A stretch of DNA of 64,000 bases. Origin: Anaspis maculata. Lineage: Eukaryota > Arthropoda > Insecta > Coleoptera > Scraptiidae. The number at the start of each line of letters is the position of its first letter. Position 1 is the stretch's first letter. The translations under genes were made by a program, and so were the position numbers. The DNA is taken from the NCBI GenBank assembly GCA_949128115.1, contig OX421965.1, positions 5,199,253 through 5,263,252 of the forward strand, given 5' to 3'. Positions 31,763-44,378 of the stretch are shown here, piece by piece. Below the pieces are notes generated by a model. It saw nothing but the letters and a program-made list of their open reading frames with translations, was not told the origin of the DNA and did no database searches.

Positions 31763-32405
31763 CAGGGTGTTTGTTTGCAAACTTGGGGTAGAAAATTGAA
31801 CCGCAGTTACGTAAATGCTTCAAAAGTATCGGAAAAATGTTGAAACAAATTTAGGGTTTTTTTGAAAATATGGCAAGTCAAAAGACCTCTACTTTCTTTA
31901 TTTTGGAAGATTTTAGTAAACTCTTTTAAACAGACAAATAAAGCAATGTTTTTGAACCTTTGAATGTGTTTTGTAATTTTATTTACTATATACAGGGTGA
32001 GTTGTAAATCCCGAGAATCCAGTTTTCCCCAAAAATGCATGCAGAAAATTTGATACAAGAACTTTTTGTTATTTGTTGCTCTACATTAGTTTTTTATAAC
32101 CTCTGGAATCTTTCACGAGCATTTTCGAGGAAAAATTGATTCTTAGAATTGATGACTCACCTTGTAACACTAAATCAATTTACAAAACACATTCAAAGGT
32201 TAAAAAAATTTACTTTTTTGTCTGATGCAGAGAGTTTTCCAAGATCTTTCAAAATAAGGAAAATAGAAGGGGTCGAAGGACCACTTTTTGACCCTCCACA
32301 TTTCTAAAAATAAAAATCATAAATTATTTCAACCTTTTTCTGGCACTTCTGGAGCATTTCCCTAACTGCGGTTCAATTTTCTACCCCAAGTTTGCAAACA
32401 CCCTG
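31763..32405. mobile_element. Foldback element of 643 bp, CAGGGTG tips
   Basis: TA|CAGGGTGTTTGTTTGCAAAC on the left matches the reverse ending CACCCTG at 32,405, both followed by AACTTGGGGTAGAAAATTGA (or its reverse). A second, internal pair of tips (CAGGGTGAGTTGTAAATC at 31,993 and its reverse ending 32,164) lies near the centre. A lone left end of the same subfamily is at 35,152. Confidence 0.75.
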
Positions 32406-34531
32406 AATATCGATGATAATTATCTCATTTTTTATTCGTTTAATCAACGATCGATTTTTTTCGAAACATCGAAATCCTGTGGGCTCATTTTACAGGGGGA
32501 TTCGTCCACCAAATGGACATAGCTTGAGGGTATGGACAGTTTTTTCAGGCGAACTGGGATTTGGTTTTGAAATTTTTCTAACGCTGTTCTGATAAGCCAT
32601 TTCTTTAGGACGACTGGATGGATTCGATTGAAATTTTGTGGGATTATCCTTCTACTGATAGCTAACATATCGCGTTATCAAGCCAATTTTCAGGACCGGC
32701 CTTGAAGAGAAACTTCAAAGCTTTTTCATAAAAAAAGACATTTTGTACACAGATTTTTTCAAATTCATTTTCATATTCAGAAACTACAATAATGAAACAT
32801 GCTAAATATCGCAAAAAATGCTTGGTACCACTGAGCTGTTGAGAAAATTTTGATATGGCCTTGAATTTTAGCCATTTCATCAGAAAAATGGACTTTTTCA
32901 TAGTTTTCTTAGTGGTGTGGTGGGGTGGGACGCCTTAAATATTATAAAATAAAGGGGAATTAAATATTTAGGAATACATTAGAATTACGGGCGGAATTGG
33001 AAAGAGACGAAATTGCACACGGGGTGATGGAGAGTCAGGAAACGTATGCGGGCGCATTGGTTTGATAGGCCCGGGGATGAGACGTGAGAGGGAATGGGGC
33101 AAGAAATAGAAAGTAGCAACGAGGGTAGAAGATTCGCGTGGTAGCAGTCAAGAACAGCAGATGTGCGGGAGAAGAAAAACTCACATTTTTTAAAAAGAAT
33201 AAATTAAGGAAAGTGCTAAAAACACTGTAATTAATTGTAGTGCATTAGTGACGAGAAGGGAAATATTAAGGCAAGTCTGATTTCTATTGACATCAAATGC
33301 TTATTATTGGATGGGGTGTAAGGTAATTGTTTTGTTTATAAAATGATAGTAGGTTTTGTTCTTGATATTTCGAATAGTCATTGGAAGTGTCAAGCTGATT
33401 TAATGCCTTGAAGTTGCGGTGAGGTTTCAAGTACATTGTTTCTAGCTACCTTCATACCACCAGGAGAATGGTGAAAGATTCAGTAACCTTTCAAGAGATC
33501 TAGCTTCCTACAGAGCATGATTTTGTAGACTCTATTATCTTTAGACAAGCACTAGCAGTATTTATGCGAATAAAATCTGGGCGAACATATCACGCGTTAT
33601 TTTCCCCATGGAATAAAATATTTAACCCTTTCGCACGGCAAAGAGCCTATGGGCACAATGTTGAGTTTCCCAAAGAGAGAACCCCTTGAGCAATGCCAAG
33701 AAAATTCAGTGTCGTTTCGAAAATACTTCAAGATAGAAAGGAACAGAACATCAATTTTGCAGGCTAATTAATTAGAGGCTCACTGCGACAATTGTACAAC
33801 TGATTGCAGATGTGTGTGAAGTTATTCAACCCAGCGTGAATTAAAACCGCTGGATGAGGCTGTGAGTTCAAACTACAGCACCGGCTGGATATAAAATCCA
33901 TGCAATGTAAACACTCAATTTTATGTAAATCGTTTGATCGAAAATCAAGACAATGGCTCTAAATTCGAAATACCAAGTCAAAACTCAGTGAGCAACAAAT
34001 TCTCTCTAAGTACAATTAAATAATCGAGATTTTTATTCGTATATGGAAGATGGCCTAGGTAGAAGAAGGGGTTAAAATTTAAATCTCGACGAGGTCTTGA
34101 ATTACTTGAGCAGGGAATTAAAACTCAGGTGCGTTAGGGAACGGGTTCAACAATAGCTCTGAAAATTAAGAAGAATGTGAAACGGAATTAAATTGGAAGG
34201 GTTGAACTAATTCGTCGTAGGGCTTTCGCACGTAATTAGGGTGAACTTTTTTTCAGAAACCGAATGTAAACTGAATTAACTAATTCCTAACGCTAGCTGA
34301 TGTCAACATGTCTGGAAATCATGAAATGAATAATTAAGATGAATTTAATTGAAGTGGCGATTATTGATTAATTTATAATAAAGCTGAGGTGTGGTTGAAT
34401 GACTTTGTTTATTCCTCAATATTTATTCAAACCATTCTCTTTCAAAGAACGTGAGGTTACTACAGTTAGATTGAGGTATTAGCACGACGTGAAGTTGAGG
34501 TAGGTGGAACATAATTTTAAATGACTTATAG

Positions 34532-34706
34532 CCAGTTCCACCAGCGACCACAGAAAACACAAGTTTCACGAAATATTATGGAAAAATGTTTAGACCACAA
34601 CAGCTCATATGCATTTTCCGTGGTCATTCAACCCGCACTGACCTATAATCCATCAGTGAAAATGTCTCAATTAGCTAACAATAATTAAATTCGCTGGTGG
34701 AACTGG
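34532..34706. mobile_element. MITE-like hairpin, 175 bp
   Basis: Terminal inverted repeat CCAGTTCCACCAGCGA and reverse TCGCTGGTGGAACTGG, perfect over 16 bp. No coding capacity; no target duplication found. Within TBCEL intron 1. Confidence 0.6.
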
Positions 34707-35151
34707 ATGTTAGTTAAAAGTAATATAATCTACGGCACAACAAAATATGACTTAGGGTCACTAGATGTATCACAGCTGATTAATTTAATTTTAGGAAAAG
34801 GGGGTAACTCACAGTAGAAACGAAAAGTTTCTGCAGAATTTTGAAAAAAATTTCTGTTACGCCCAAAACTTCAGCTCACTTTTGGAGGGAAGTGGAGTTG
34901 AGGGACGTAACAAATTTTTTTCCAAGAATAACTGAATAGCATTCTCTTTTCGATGTTTTTTCTTCAATTTTTATAGAAATTGAGCATTATTTCATTATTT
35001 CTTTTGTATTTTCAGTAATACTCGTAAAACTTGAAATTTGTTCCGCGGTTAATTTTCTTTCAACTTTAGTCCGTTTCTGTAAATTTTGAGAATAAAAATG
35101 TATCATCCTATGTATCATCAATATCAACATTTTTGATGAATATCTAATATA

Positions 35152-35235
35152 CAGGGTGTCTGCAAACTTGGGGTAGAGAAGTCAACAGCAGGTAGGGAAA
35201 TATTCCAAAAGTGCCAGAAAAATGATGTCGAAAAA
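35152..35235 (+). repeat. Stranded foldback end (same subfamily as 31.76 kb)
   Basis: TA|CAGGGTGTCTGCAAACTTGG followed by GGTAGAGAAG and a matching subterminal section, without a right partner nearby. Confidence 0.55.
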
Positions 35236-35579
35236 AATTGATGATTTTCATTTTTCGATTACAATGGACTATTCTGGATTACAACTGAATAACAATCGAG
35301 ATAACAATAGTGGGTAGCATTAATTACAATTGACGCTTCTAAAATTCAATTGACTAATCTGAATCACAACCGATGCTTTTTGAATTATAGCTTGAAAAGG
35401 TGTAGGTACTTAGATGAGTCGTTATTTGAACAAGAAATTTATGAGATAGATGCGCTAGCAATGACGTCAGAGCCGCCAATTTTTACGAAAAAAAAAGAAG
35501 TGCAGAACGTTTCCAGCTAGCGAAGGAATGCAATAATAAATGCAAATTCAACAAAAGCGTCGTGTGAAAGTCAACTCAC

Positions 35580-36536
35580 CTGGATCCTGACGCAATGCAA
35601 CGCGGGGAACTTGGACAGCCGTTCGATGTCATCCCACGTGGACAGCCTCGTGGAATTCAAATTCAAAACTTTCAACAATCTGAAACTGTCGTGCGGCGAT
35701 TCCTTGTTGTTGCTGCTGCCCGATTCGCACTCGCTCTCCGACCTTTCGTAGTTCCGATTGCTTTTCTCCGCCGTTCCTTCGGCATCCTCGACGTCCAGAG
35801 ATTCGATAGGACATTCGGCCAGGACGAGCGACTCGAGGCTGGGGAAGGCGTAGCCCAATTTGCAGACCTCCCGCCAGTTCGTGACGGGATTCCCGGTGAA
35901 GTGCAGCTTGCGGATGCCGTCGTGCTTGTGCTTCTTCTTGTAGTCGATTTTGGGACAGTAGCACTTGATGTCGTCCGGTCCCGGATGGTCGTTGGCGTTC
36001 AGTTCCGTGCAGCTGCACGATTTTTCCGGCATCAGATCGACGTTGTCGTAATCGTTGAGGCTCAGGTGGAGCTCTTCGAGCTTGGGCAGGTGGTCGAGGA
36101 TCTGCTGGACGCTTTCCCAGTCGATGTGCGTCGAATTGAGGACCAGGTTGCGCAGCTGTTGCCAGCGCAGGTCGCGGTCCACTTCCATGACGCTTTTCAA
36201 AGGCGTCGACAGCTGGTTGAAGCTCAAATTGACGAATTTCAGTCGGGGCATTTGCTTCAGGATGCCGAACACCTCGGGCCAGTCGTTGAGCTTGTTTTTG
36301 GCCAGGTCGAGCTCTTCGACGCAGGCGCACTTGGCCACCAGGGCCTCTTTTTCGCCGGCCGTGGCTATGTCGCAGTCGTTGAGGACCAGCAGCGAAGGGA
36401 CTATGGTCCTGGGGGACTTGCAAGGCACGAAGATGGCCACGGAGATGCCCTCGTCCTCGGACCCTTCGGATTCGGTGGAGCTCTCGCCGTACTTTTGCTC
36501 GAGGGCTTCGAGCAGGGAAGGCATTTTGTCGATTTT
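35580..36536 (-). CDS. TBCEL: TBCEL, exon 1 of the coding region
   Basis: Tubulin-specific chaperone E-like protein (LRRC35): in vertebrates it binds tubulin and promotes its destabilisation. The ATG is at 36,524-36,522, 12 bases after an acceptor (AG at 36,537-36,538), so at least one non-coding exon lies upstream. This exon codes 315 residues. It begins MPSLLEALEQKYG, lacks the CAP-Gly domain that marks TBCE itself, then shows PSLLVLNDCDI and leucine-rich repeats (CACVEELDLAKNKLNDWPEV, LKFVNLSFNQL, LEELHLSLNDYD, LESLVLAECPI, LKVLNLNSTRLSTWDDIERL). Two insertions are longer than in human TBCEL: a Cys/Lys-rich stretch (ELNANDHPGPDDIKCYCPKI) and a Ser/Glu-rich acidic loop. With exons 2-4 the protein is about 488 residues (human 424). 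The large open frame on the opposite strand is a shadow. Confidence 0.95.
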
Positions 36537-36599
36537 CTGGAAATTGGAAAAAAATTGCATTATTCGGGGAGAAATCGTCACAAATAGAACGTTATAAAT

Positions 36600-39500
36600 A
36601 TTTAGCGATTTCTAACAAGAATTTACCAAGTTTTGGCAATACTTCAGCAAGATTTGCAAGATCAGCAAAATTGAGCAATTTTCAGCAACCACCCAAAAAT
36701 TTTCAATTAGTATCAGGAAATTTGAAGAAATCTCAGCAATTTTCAGAAAAATGTTGCAGTTTTTGACGAAAATCAAGCAATTTGTAGCAGAAAGTCGAAG
36801 AGTTTTAGTAAAATTTAGAAATTTTCCACAGGAATTCTTCTATCCTGTAGCGTGTTCTTTCAAATGTGTAGCTGTTTCTTCTGCCTCAACACTACTTAAA
36901 GGCGAATGTGTTCAAAATTTAGAAACTTTAAGCAACAATAGTTAACGATTTTTGAAATATTTTGCATCCTTTAGCAAAAGTCAGAAATTTTAAACTTGAA
37001 TTTGGCGATTTCCAATAACAGGAATTGAGCAATTTCCCACAAAATATTTTGCAACCTTTAGCAATGGTTACCAAAAATTCAACAATTTTTAGCAATCATG
37101 TAAACAAAATTTTTTGCAATATTTAGCAACAATTCGCAATTCTAAACATTTAGCAATATTCAGCTGAAATTCAGCAAGTCTTTTGTTTCAACAAAACTTT
37201 GGAAACTTTTGGCAACAATTTATCCATTGTGATTTAGTTTTCTGTGGCTGCTTGCGGTGCGGAAGTCTCGAGTTCGATTCTGGGTGAAAAGTCCGAGTGT
37301 TGCGTTGTCCGAAATCGCATTTTCCATGTATAGTAACATTGATGCATAAACGGGAAAACTGGAGCCGATCATAAGAAATAACAATTTAAACAGGAGTTCA
37401 GATTCAGCAACAATTCAGCAATTTCCAACGACAATTCAGCAAGCTTCAGCAAAATTCAGGGAGTTTTAATAAAAATGTATCGATTTTCAACAATGTTTAG
37501 CAAAATTCACCAAATTTCAACCAAGATCAAAAGCAGTTTTCAGCAATTAGCAATATAATTTGCAACCAAAACTCAGTGAATTATATTAATTTCAAAATAA
37601 ATTTCTCACTTTCCGATGGATCACTGGCAGGTTTCTGCAATTTTCAACCAAAACTTGGCAGCAGTCCAGCTATTAACAACGGATTAGCAATTTCAATCAA
37701 AATTTAGCAAACTTCATAATCAATTACCAAGTTTCAGTATTTTAGCGATTTCTAACAAAATTTATAAAGTTTTAGCACTACTTCAGCAAGATTTAGCAAA
37801 ATTGAGCATTTTCAGCAACAATTCAACAATTTTTAATTGAAATTCAGAGAACTTGAACAAATCTCAGCAATTTTCAAAAAAAAAGTTGCAATTTTCAACG
37901 AAATTTAAATATTTTGCATCTTTTAACAAGAGTTATCAATTTTCAACCTGAATTCAGCATTTTTCGGGCAATAAACTTCCACGGGAAAACTGAAGCCGAT
38001 CATGAGAAGAAACAATCTGAGCAAAAGTTCAACAACAATTCAGCAATTTTCAACGAAAATTCAGCAAGCTTCAGCAAAATTCAGTTAGCATCAATAGAAA
38101 TTTTGCGATTTTCAACAATTTTTAGCAAAATTCACCAAATTTCTACCAAAATTTGGCAAGTGTAGCAAAATTCAGATATTGGCAACAAATTAGCAAAGCT
38201 CAACAAAAATTCATAGATGTAGCGACTTCCAGCAAATATTTAGCAATTTTCAACTACAATTCAGCTAGCTTCAGCAACACTTTCACAAGTTTCAACAAAA
38301 TATAAGTAATTTCAAATAAAATTCAACAATAAAAAATTATTGTCAACCGAACATCCGAAAACTTTGGCAATTTTAAGCAAAATTTTGCAGCTTTCAATAA
38401 TAGCAATTCAGCAATTTTCAACAGAGATTTTTCAAGTTTAAGCAATGGTCAATATGAACCCAGCGTTTTCTTTCGAATATTTAGTGATTTTGTTAAGTAA
38501 AATCCAGCACCTTTTGGCAAATCGTTGGCAACAAATGGCAGCAAAAATTAAACAATTAATTTGTAGAAAAAATTCGAAGTTTTAGTAAAATCAAGAAACT
38601 TTAAGCAACAATAATCAGCGTTTTTTTCGAAGATTTTTCTTTAATTTTTCGCATCTTTTAGTAAAAGTCAGCAATTTTCAAACTGGTTTTAGTATCTCTC
38701 AATAATGGCAATTGAGCAACATACAGTAGTGATTGAGAAATTTTCAACAAAAATTTTTGCAAGCTTTAGCAATGGTTAACAAAAATTCAACGATTTTTAG
38801 CAATCATGTAAGCAAAAATTTATTACATTTCAGCAATAATTAAGAAAGGCTAGCAACAATTCAGCAAGTTTCAACAGAAATTAACGACAGTTTTCAATAA
38901 TAGCAATTTAGCAATTTAGAAATTTTCAACAACAATTTTCCAAGTTTAAGCAATGGTCAATAAGACCCCAGCGTTTTCTTTCAAATATTTAGTGATTTTG
39001 TTAGCTTGACTTCAGCACCTTTCAGCAAATTGTTGGCAACAAATGATTAGTTGGCAAGTTTCGGCACAGTCCAACTATGAACAACAAATTAGCAACAAAT
39101 CGAAATTTAGCAAGCTTCATAATCAATTAGCAAGCTTTAGTTCATATTTAGCGATTTCCAATAAAGTTTACCAAGCTTTTTAGCACTACTTTAGAACGAT
39201 TTGTCAAAATTTAGCAATTTTCAGCGACAATTCAACAATTTTCAATCAAAATTCAGAGAACTTGAGCACGTCTCAGCAATTTTCAGAAAAATGTTGCAAT
39301 TTTTAACGGAAATCAAGCAATTTGTAGCAAAAAATCAGAGAGTTTCAGTAAAATTTAGAAACTTTTAGCAACAATAATTAGCGATTTTTTGAAATATTTT
39401 GCATCTTTTAGCAAAAGTCAGCAATTTTCAACTTAAATTTGCAGCAACTCAACTGAATAATAGCAATTGAGCAATTTTCAACAATTTTTTTTGCAAGCTT

Positions 39501-39760
39501 TAGCAATCATGCGAGCAAAAATGTATCACGTTTTAGCAATAATAAAATCAGGCGAGGCTAGCAACAATTCAGCAAGTTTCAACAACATGAAATGACGCTT
39601 TGGCTACAATTCAGCAAGTTTCAGCAAAGCGTTAGCAATATTTAGCAACAATTTGCAATTCTAAACATTCAGCAATATTCAGCTAAAACTCAGCAAGTCT
39701 TTTGTTTTAACAAAGCATTGACCATTTCCAGCAATAATTAATTCATCAATTTTTATTATC
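36600..39760. repeat. AGCAA-rich degenerate minisatellite, 3.2 kb
   Basis: Loose 20-25-bp units of the type CAGCAATTTTCAACAAAATT recur throughout. Larger blocks are repeated too: TTAGCGATTTCTAACAA with TTCAGCAAGATTT at 36.60, 37.74 and (diverged) 39.15 kb; AACCCAGCGTTTTCTTTC with TTAGTGATTTTGTTA at 38.46 and 38.96 kb; and AAAACTGGAGCCGATCAT at 37.35 and 37.99 kb. It starts about 60 bp upstream of the TBCEL coding exon, probably inside a 5' UTR intron or the promoter region. Weakly open frames in it are chance. Confidence 0.8.
37240..37335 (+). repeat. tRNA-like B-box segment, copy 1
   Basis: GAGTTCGATTCTGGG is a Pol III B-box, preceded by CTGCTTGCGGTGCGGAAGTC. The same segment recurs at 39,763 as part of a block duplication. 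No full cloverleaf can be drawn, so it is a tRNA-derived fragment rather than a tRNA gene. Confidence 0.45.
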
Positions 39761-39762
39761 AG

Positions 39763-39840
39763 TTTTCTGTAGCTGCTTGCGGTGCGGAAGTCCTGAGTTC
39801 GATTCCGGGTGAAAAGTTCGAGTGTTGTGTTGTCCGAAAT
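39763..39840 (+). repeat. tRNA-like B-box segment, copy 2
   Basis: Near-identical to the 37,240 segment (GAGTTCGATTCCGGG here). It marks the end of the AGCAA-rich region. Confidence 0.45.
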
Positions 39841-39869
39841 CAATCTTGATTGGCTTATGTATCAAACCT

Positions 39870-41635
39870 TTAGAGTAAGCGACAAACTTCTTTATTTATG
39901 CAAAATTTTATATAGTTACAACCTGGAGACTCCCGTTTAGATCAGCTGAGATGTGAGGGCGGTGACGAAAACCGCCCTCAACGGTTACAGCGTCCTAGAT
40001 TTTCTCAATTTTCTAACAAACGGTTATTTGAGCGTAACGATTAATGAAGATGAAAATATTTCCCGCTTATTTCTATATTTGAAAGGCTGAATTCCGGACA
40101 ACTGGTTTGCCCGTATTGGATACCTTTAAATTAGTCAGCTTCAGAACAATATCGTTGAAATTTTTTTCAAGCAGATTTCAAGGAGTTTTCAGAATAACAA
40201 CGAAACACAAATGATATTCAATAAGGGCTGTTCCGTACCTCGGTAACGACTTGTTAACGACAATAGACAGAGAGGAAGGTATAGGGGATTTCTAGATACA
40301 ATGATAACATACACATAACGAGCTCGTTACAAGATACAGAATAGACATGAATGTCACGTCACGTGTGGCCAATGTTTTGCCAATAATTTTCAGGGCTCGA
40401 AATTTTGGGCCGTTTTTTGAGCAAAGGGTTTCGCATTATTAAGTTTAGAACGTGAACAAATCGAACTCCTTCGAAAAATGTTCATCTCAGCTGTCAAATG
40501 TCACAGGCTGGTTAGATTTATTTGTTCACTGACGAAAATTGGAAAAAGGCCTTGAAATTAAGCAACTTTCCAATCAAAAGCGTCCCCATCACGTTCCGTG
40601 GAAATTTTCCGTCCATCCGTAGCGAAAATGCGCGAAAACTGTTCCAAAAGTGACCGGAACGGCATCGTGTGTCGTTCTGACGAATATCGCCAGTGCAGCC
40701 AACCGCAGTTCTGGGGATTTTCTATACTTCACGTCTGGAAACTTGGGAAACCGAATGTCTCCGGTAACTAGGATCAGGCTTAAGGTGAACGGACTATAGA
40801 GAATACCACCTCTAGGCCTTCTTAGTATGGAAAGGTCATCATACCCGTCACCCCCGCAATTTTTCATGCACAATAATAAGGAACGGGAGAACACGGAGCT
40901 ACCTACCTGCCTATGTGTTCAACTAATAATGTAAATATTTCAGTTCAAGTACGAACAAATTGGAAACTTTCATCTAAACTTCGTTTTGCACAATTATTGC
41001 CATCAATCCGCTCCGCGTGCTCTTGCTCTATTTTTAATCAACCAAACCTGCTTATTAACACCTTATTATTCATTTAATACAATGCGTTCATGTTACGGTT
41101 GGTAGGAAAGTTGCAAGTTACGGAAAAACGAAAACAAATTTTAATTATTATTCTATAGGAGAGGTAGAGGTTACAGCTTTGCTGCGCCATGTTTCAACCA
41201 AGAGACCAAGAAATAGTGTTGTTGCGACACAATGATATTATAAATCACGATAAGATTGTTGTAAAAAAGAGAATTAAAAAAAAGGAATCCTAGAGATTGT
41301 GCAAATTAGTCACGCCGCTATTATAATATACGACATCAATTATTATTGTTATGATTATACACAGATTAAAGATTATATCTGCCGAAGATTAGGTATATGA
41401 GTGCTGTATTTATACCTGATGGCGAGATTAATTATTATAATGAAAGTTATACATTTTTTAATGCAGATTATGGAGAAACAGGATGAGATTTCGACCTTGT
41501 CGTGTTGTAAAATTTTTTCATTTGCATGAATGAATACTTGCGGCAAGTCCATAAAGTTTAGAAGAAAAACACTTACCTATTCTAACACTGCTATGTACAT
41601 TGTTCAGGTACGCAGCAAAAATGAGAGAACGGCGA
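39870..41635. other. Intergenic, nothing firm
   Basis: May contain the TBCEL promoter and first non-coding exon, but no clear promoter was found. The open frame over 40,589-40,894 (minus) shows no domain. Confidence 0.3.
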
Positions 41636-41639
41636 GCCT

Positions 41640-43275
41640 CCTTGAAGTTAAAATAAGTTGCAGTCAACAATGGGCAGTGCTTCTATTTGTTGGTGGGCTC
41701 TAAAGGACACTTCAAGACACAAGGGGGCTCAGCAAGTCTTGGAATCCTACATGTAGACACAAGGGAGGATAGAGCTCTGAATATCACAAGAAGACCTGGC
41801 AGGGCTCACGAGGGCACTCAACGATACCTTAAGACACAAGGGGGCTAGCGGGGCTTAAATCGGCACAATGTAGACACAAGGCTAGATAGGGCTTAGAAAA
41901 ACACAAAGAGGCATGAGGGACTACTCGAGGGGCTCAATGGGGCTCCAAGCGACATTAGAAGACACAAGGGTGCTCAGCAGGGCCTAAACCGCTACAATGT
42001 AGACCAAGAGAGGATAGGGCTGTGAGTATCGCAAGAAGGACTGATGGGGGTCACTAGGGCTCCAAATAACACTTGAAGACAGAAGGGGGCCTATAAGGCT
42101 CCGATCAGCACATGAAGACACACATGAGCTTACTAGAGCTCCGAAACAAAGATGTGTTGAAGGGGCTCAACAGGACTACAAATGACACATAAAGACACAC
42201 CCCCTGTCTGTCTAATATAGGACTTTGAGAAATCTGGAAAGGCACAAGGAAGCTTTCTAAGATGCCAGAAATATCGAGAGGTCCGAAGATGGTCACCGGG
42301 GCTCCAAACGATAGTTGTAGGCACAAGGGGGCTCATTAGGGCTCCAAACAATACTTGAAGATACTAGAGGGTTCAGCAGGATTTGAAACGCTTCATTATG
42401 GAACAGTGTAGATATAAGGGAGAATAGAATTCTTATAATTGCGAGAGGGCCTGGCGAAGCTCACTAGGGCTCTAAATGACACTTTGAGACACAAAGGGAG
42501 CTCGAGGAGCCCTGTAGAACTTCGACCAACACATAAAGACTCATAGGAGCTAACTAGAGCTTCGAAAACTAACACAATGTAAAAATGGGCTCAGCAGAGC
42601 TGCAAATGAAACATAAATACAGAGGGGGGGGCCACATAGGGCTTTGAGCAACCTAATGAGACACAAAGGAGCTTTCTAAGATTCCAGGAATTTCGAGAAA
42701 TCTGAAGGGGGTCACCTGGTCTGCAAACGATAATTGAAGTCACAAGGGGGCTCAGTAGGGCTCCAAACGATACTTGAAGATACAAGGGGGTTCAGTAGGG
42801 CTTGAAACGTTTCAATGTAGACACAGGAGAGGAGAGGCCTTGAAAATCGGACGAAAACCTGGCGGGGCTCACTGCGGCTTCAAATGACACTTGGGGACAC
42901 GAGGGAACCCCGAAGAAGAGGAGCTATAACTAGAGCTTGGAAAACTAACGCATTGTGAAAAGAAGCTCAGCAGGGCTACAAATGCAACAAGAAGACACCG
43001 GGGGGCCACATAGGGCTCTGAGAAACCTGAGAAGGTACGAAGGAGGTTTCTAAGATTTCAGAATTATCAAAAAAAATCAGAAGGTGGTCACTTGGGCTGC
43101 AGACGATAATAATTGACGATATAAAGGGGGATAACCAGGGCTTGAAATGTTTCAATGTAGACTTCAAGCAGGATAGAGCTCTGAAAACCGCAAGAAGGGA
43201 TCCAAACTTTCCTCACTAGGGCTACAAACGACACTTGGAGGCACAAGGGGGGCCAGTAGAACTTCGACCAACACG
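41640..43275. repeat. Minisatellite (GACACAAGGGGGCTCAGCAG type), left part
   Basis: Degenerate units of about 50-70 bp built from GACACAAGGGGGCTC, CAGCAGGGCT, CCAAACGACACTTGAAGACA and GGGCTCTGAGAA. The array breaks at ...TTCGACCAACAC near 43,275 and continues at about 49,828 with AAGAAGACACACAGGAGCTC. An intact unit spanning that junction is seen at 42,515-42,560, so the two parts were once joined. Confidence 0.75.
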
Positions 43276-43335
43276 CGCTTTCTTTTGTTTGCTGTTATTT
43301 TTTGTGTATTTATCTAAACTACGCACAAATCAATA

Positions 43336-43340
43336 CGTCG
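43336..43340 (+). other. Target-site duplication CGTCG (left copy)
   Basis: The right copy is at 47,543-47,547. The opposite foldback arm (about 49,128-49,140) shows the uninterrupted site AATACGTCGTTCC, with one CGTCG. Confidence 0.8.
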
Positions 43341-43689
43341 CACAGTGGTCGGAAAATCAAAAATACGCGCAGAAATTCATTTTTTGAAGATTTTTTTTGG
43401 ACAACTTTGGCATTGGAATACCATAGCAGAATGTTTGGACTACCATTTGCCCAAAAACTGCAATTGTTGAAGGAATATTAATACCCGAAACCCAGCCCTG
43501 AACTTGACTCACTTGCAGTATTGGAGAGCCCCTTCGTTAATGAGCGTCAAATGCCGACTTTCTTCCTGGCATAACATAAAAGACGACTCTTTATAAGAAT
43601 AGCAGCAGTTACAACTATAATCTGTGAGGTTTTCTCTATGAGAAATCATTACTGAAGTTCACTATTAACACAGTCAAGATGAACTAGTG

Positions 43690-44375
43690 ATTTTTTTATG
43701 AAGGCTGGTAAAAATCAAAATTATTGTGAAGTTCGTAATTCAAGAAGACTTTTCTTCTAACTCCCACCGAATCCCGCCCAATAATTAACACCATGTTATA
43801 CCCTAATGTTTCAGCTACAAAATGCAATAAAAAGTTTTCGCTATTTTTTGCTACTTTGGCCTCTGGGTCACTTTTGAGGCAAAATTGCACATTGAAATAA
43901 CAAAATTACTGTAAATTTTGTATTTAGATGAAACTTCCTTTTCAACTCCTGCTAAATCCCATCCTATACTATTACTATAGTTGATAGCGGGTCACATTCT
44001 AATGTTTCAGGTGCAGAATGCAATGAAAAGTTTCCGCTTCTTTTTGATACTTTGGCCTCTGGGTCCCTTTTCAGGAAAAAATTGCACATTATAATAACAA
44101 AATTATTGTACATTTTTGTATTCAATGAGGCTTTCTTTTCAACTCTCGCCGAATCCCACCCTATAATTTATACCATGTTATAGCCTTATGCTTGAGCTAC
44201 AAAATGCAATAGAAAGTTTTTGCTATTTTTTGCTACTTTGGCTTCTAGGTCCCTTTTCAGGCAAAATTTCACATTTAAATAACAAAATTACTGTAAATTT
44301 TGTATCACTGAGGATTTCTTTTCAACTTTGCCCAAATCCCACTCTATAATTGATATACCATGTCAATTACAATAC
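43690..44375 (+). repeat. Tandem repeat, unit about 190 bp
   Basis: About three and a half units starting near 43,750, 43,938, 44,135 and 44,320. Shared landmarks are TTTTCAACTC.C.CC.AATCCC, CTACAAAATGCAATAAAAAG, TTTTTTGCTACTTTGGCCTC and TAACAAAATTACTGTAAATT. The last unit is split by the 44,379-46,596 foldback; the remainder (TAGCTACAAAATGCAATGAA) resumes at about 46,605. Confidence 0.75.
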
Positions 44376-44378
44376 CTA

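Larger units (their letters stand above)
31333..35579 (-). other. TBCEL intron 1, largely repeat DNA and AT-rich sequence
   Basis: A 4.25-kb intron with a canonical GTGAGT donor and TTTCCAG acceptor. It contains the 31,763-32,405 foldback, the 34,532-34,706 hairpin and a stranded foldback end at 35,152-35,235. The stretch 32,900-34,500 shows nothing recognisable. Confidence 0.6.

Noticed and set aside
35595..36587. 330-codon plus-strand open frame opposite TBCEL exon 1
   Set aside because: Antisense shadow of an exon whose minus-strand product clearly matches TBCEL.
36600..39760. CRISPR-like array in the AGCAA region
   Set aside because: Units are degenerate and contiguous without regular spacers, and the window is clearly animal DNA.
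40589..40894. 101-codon minus-strand open frame
   Set aside because: No recognisable domain, no supporting splice sites, and no match in pattern to the neighbouring genes.
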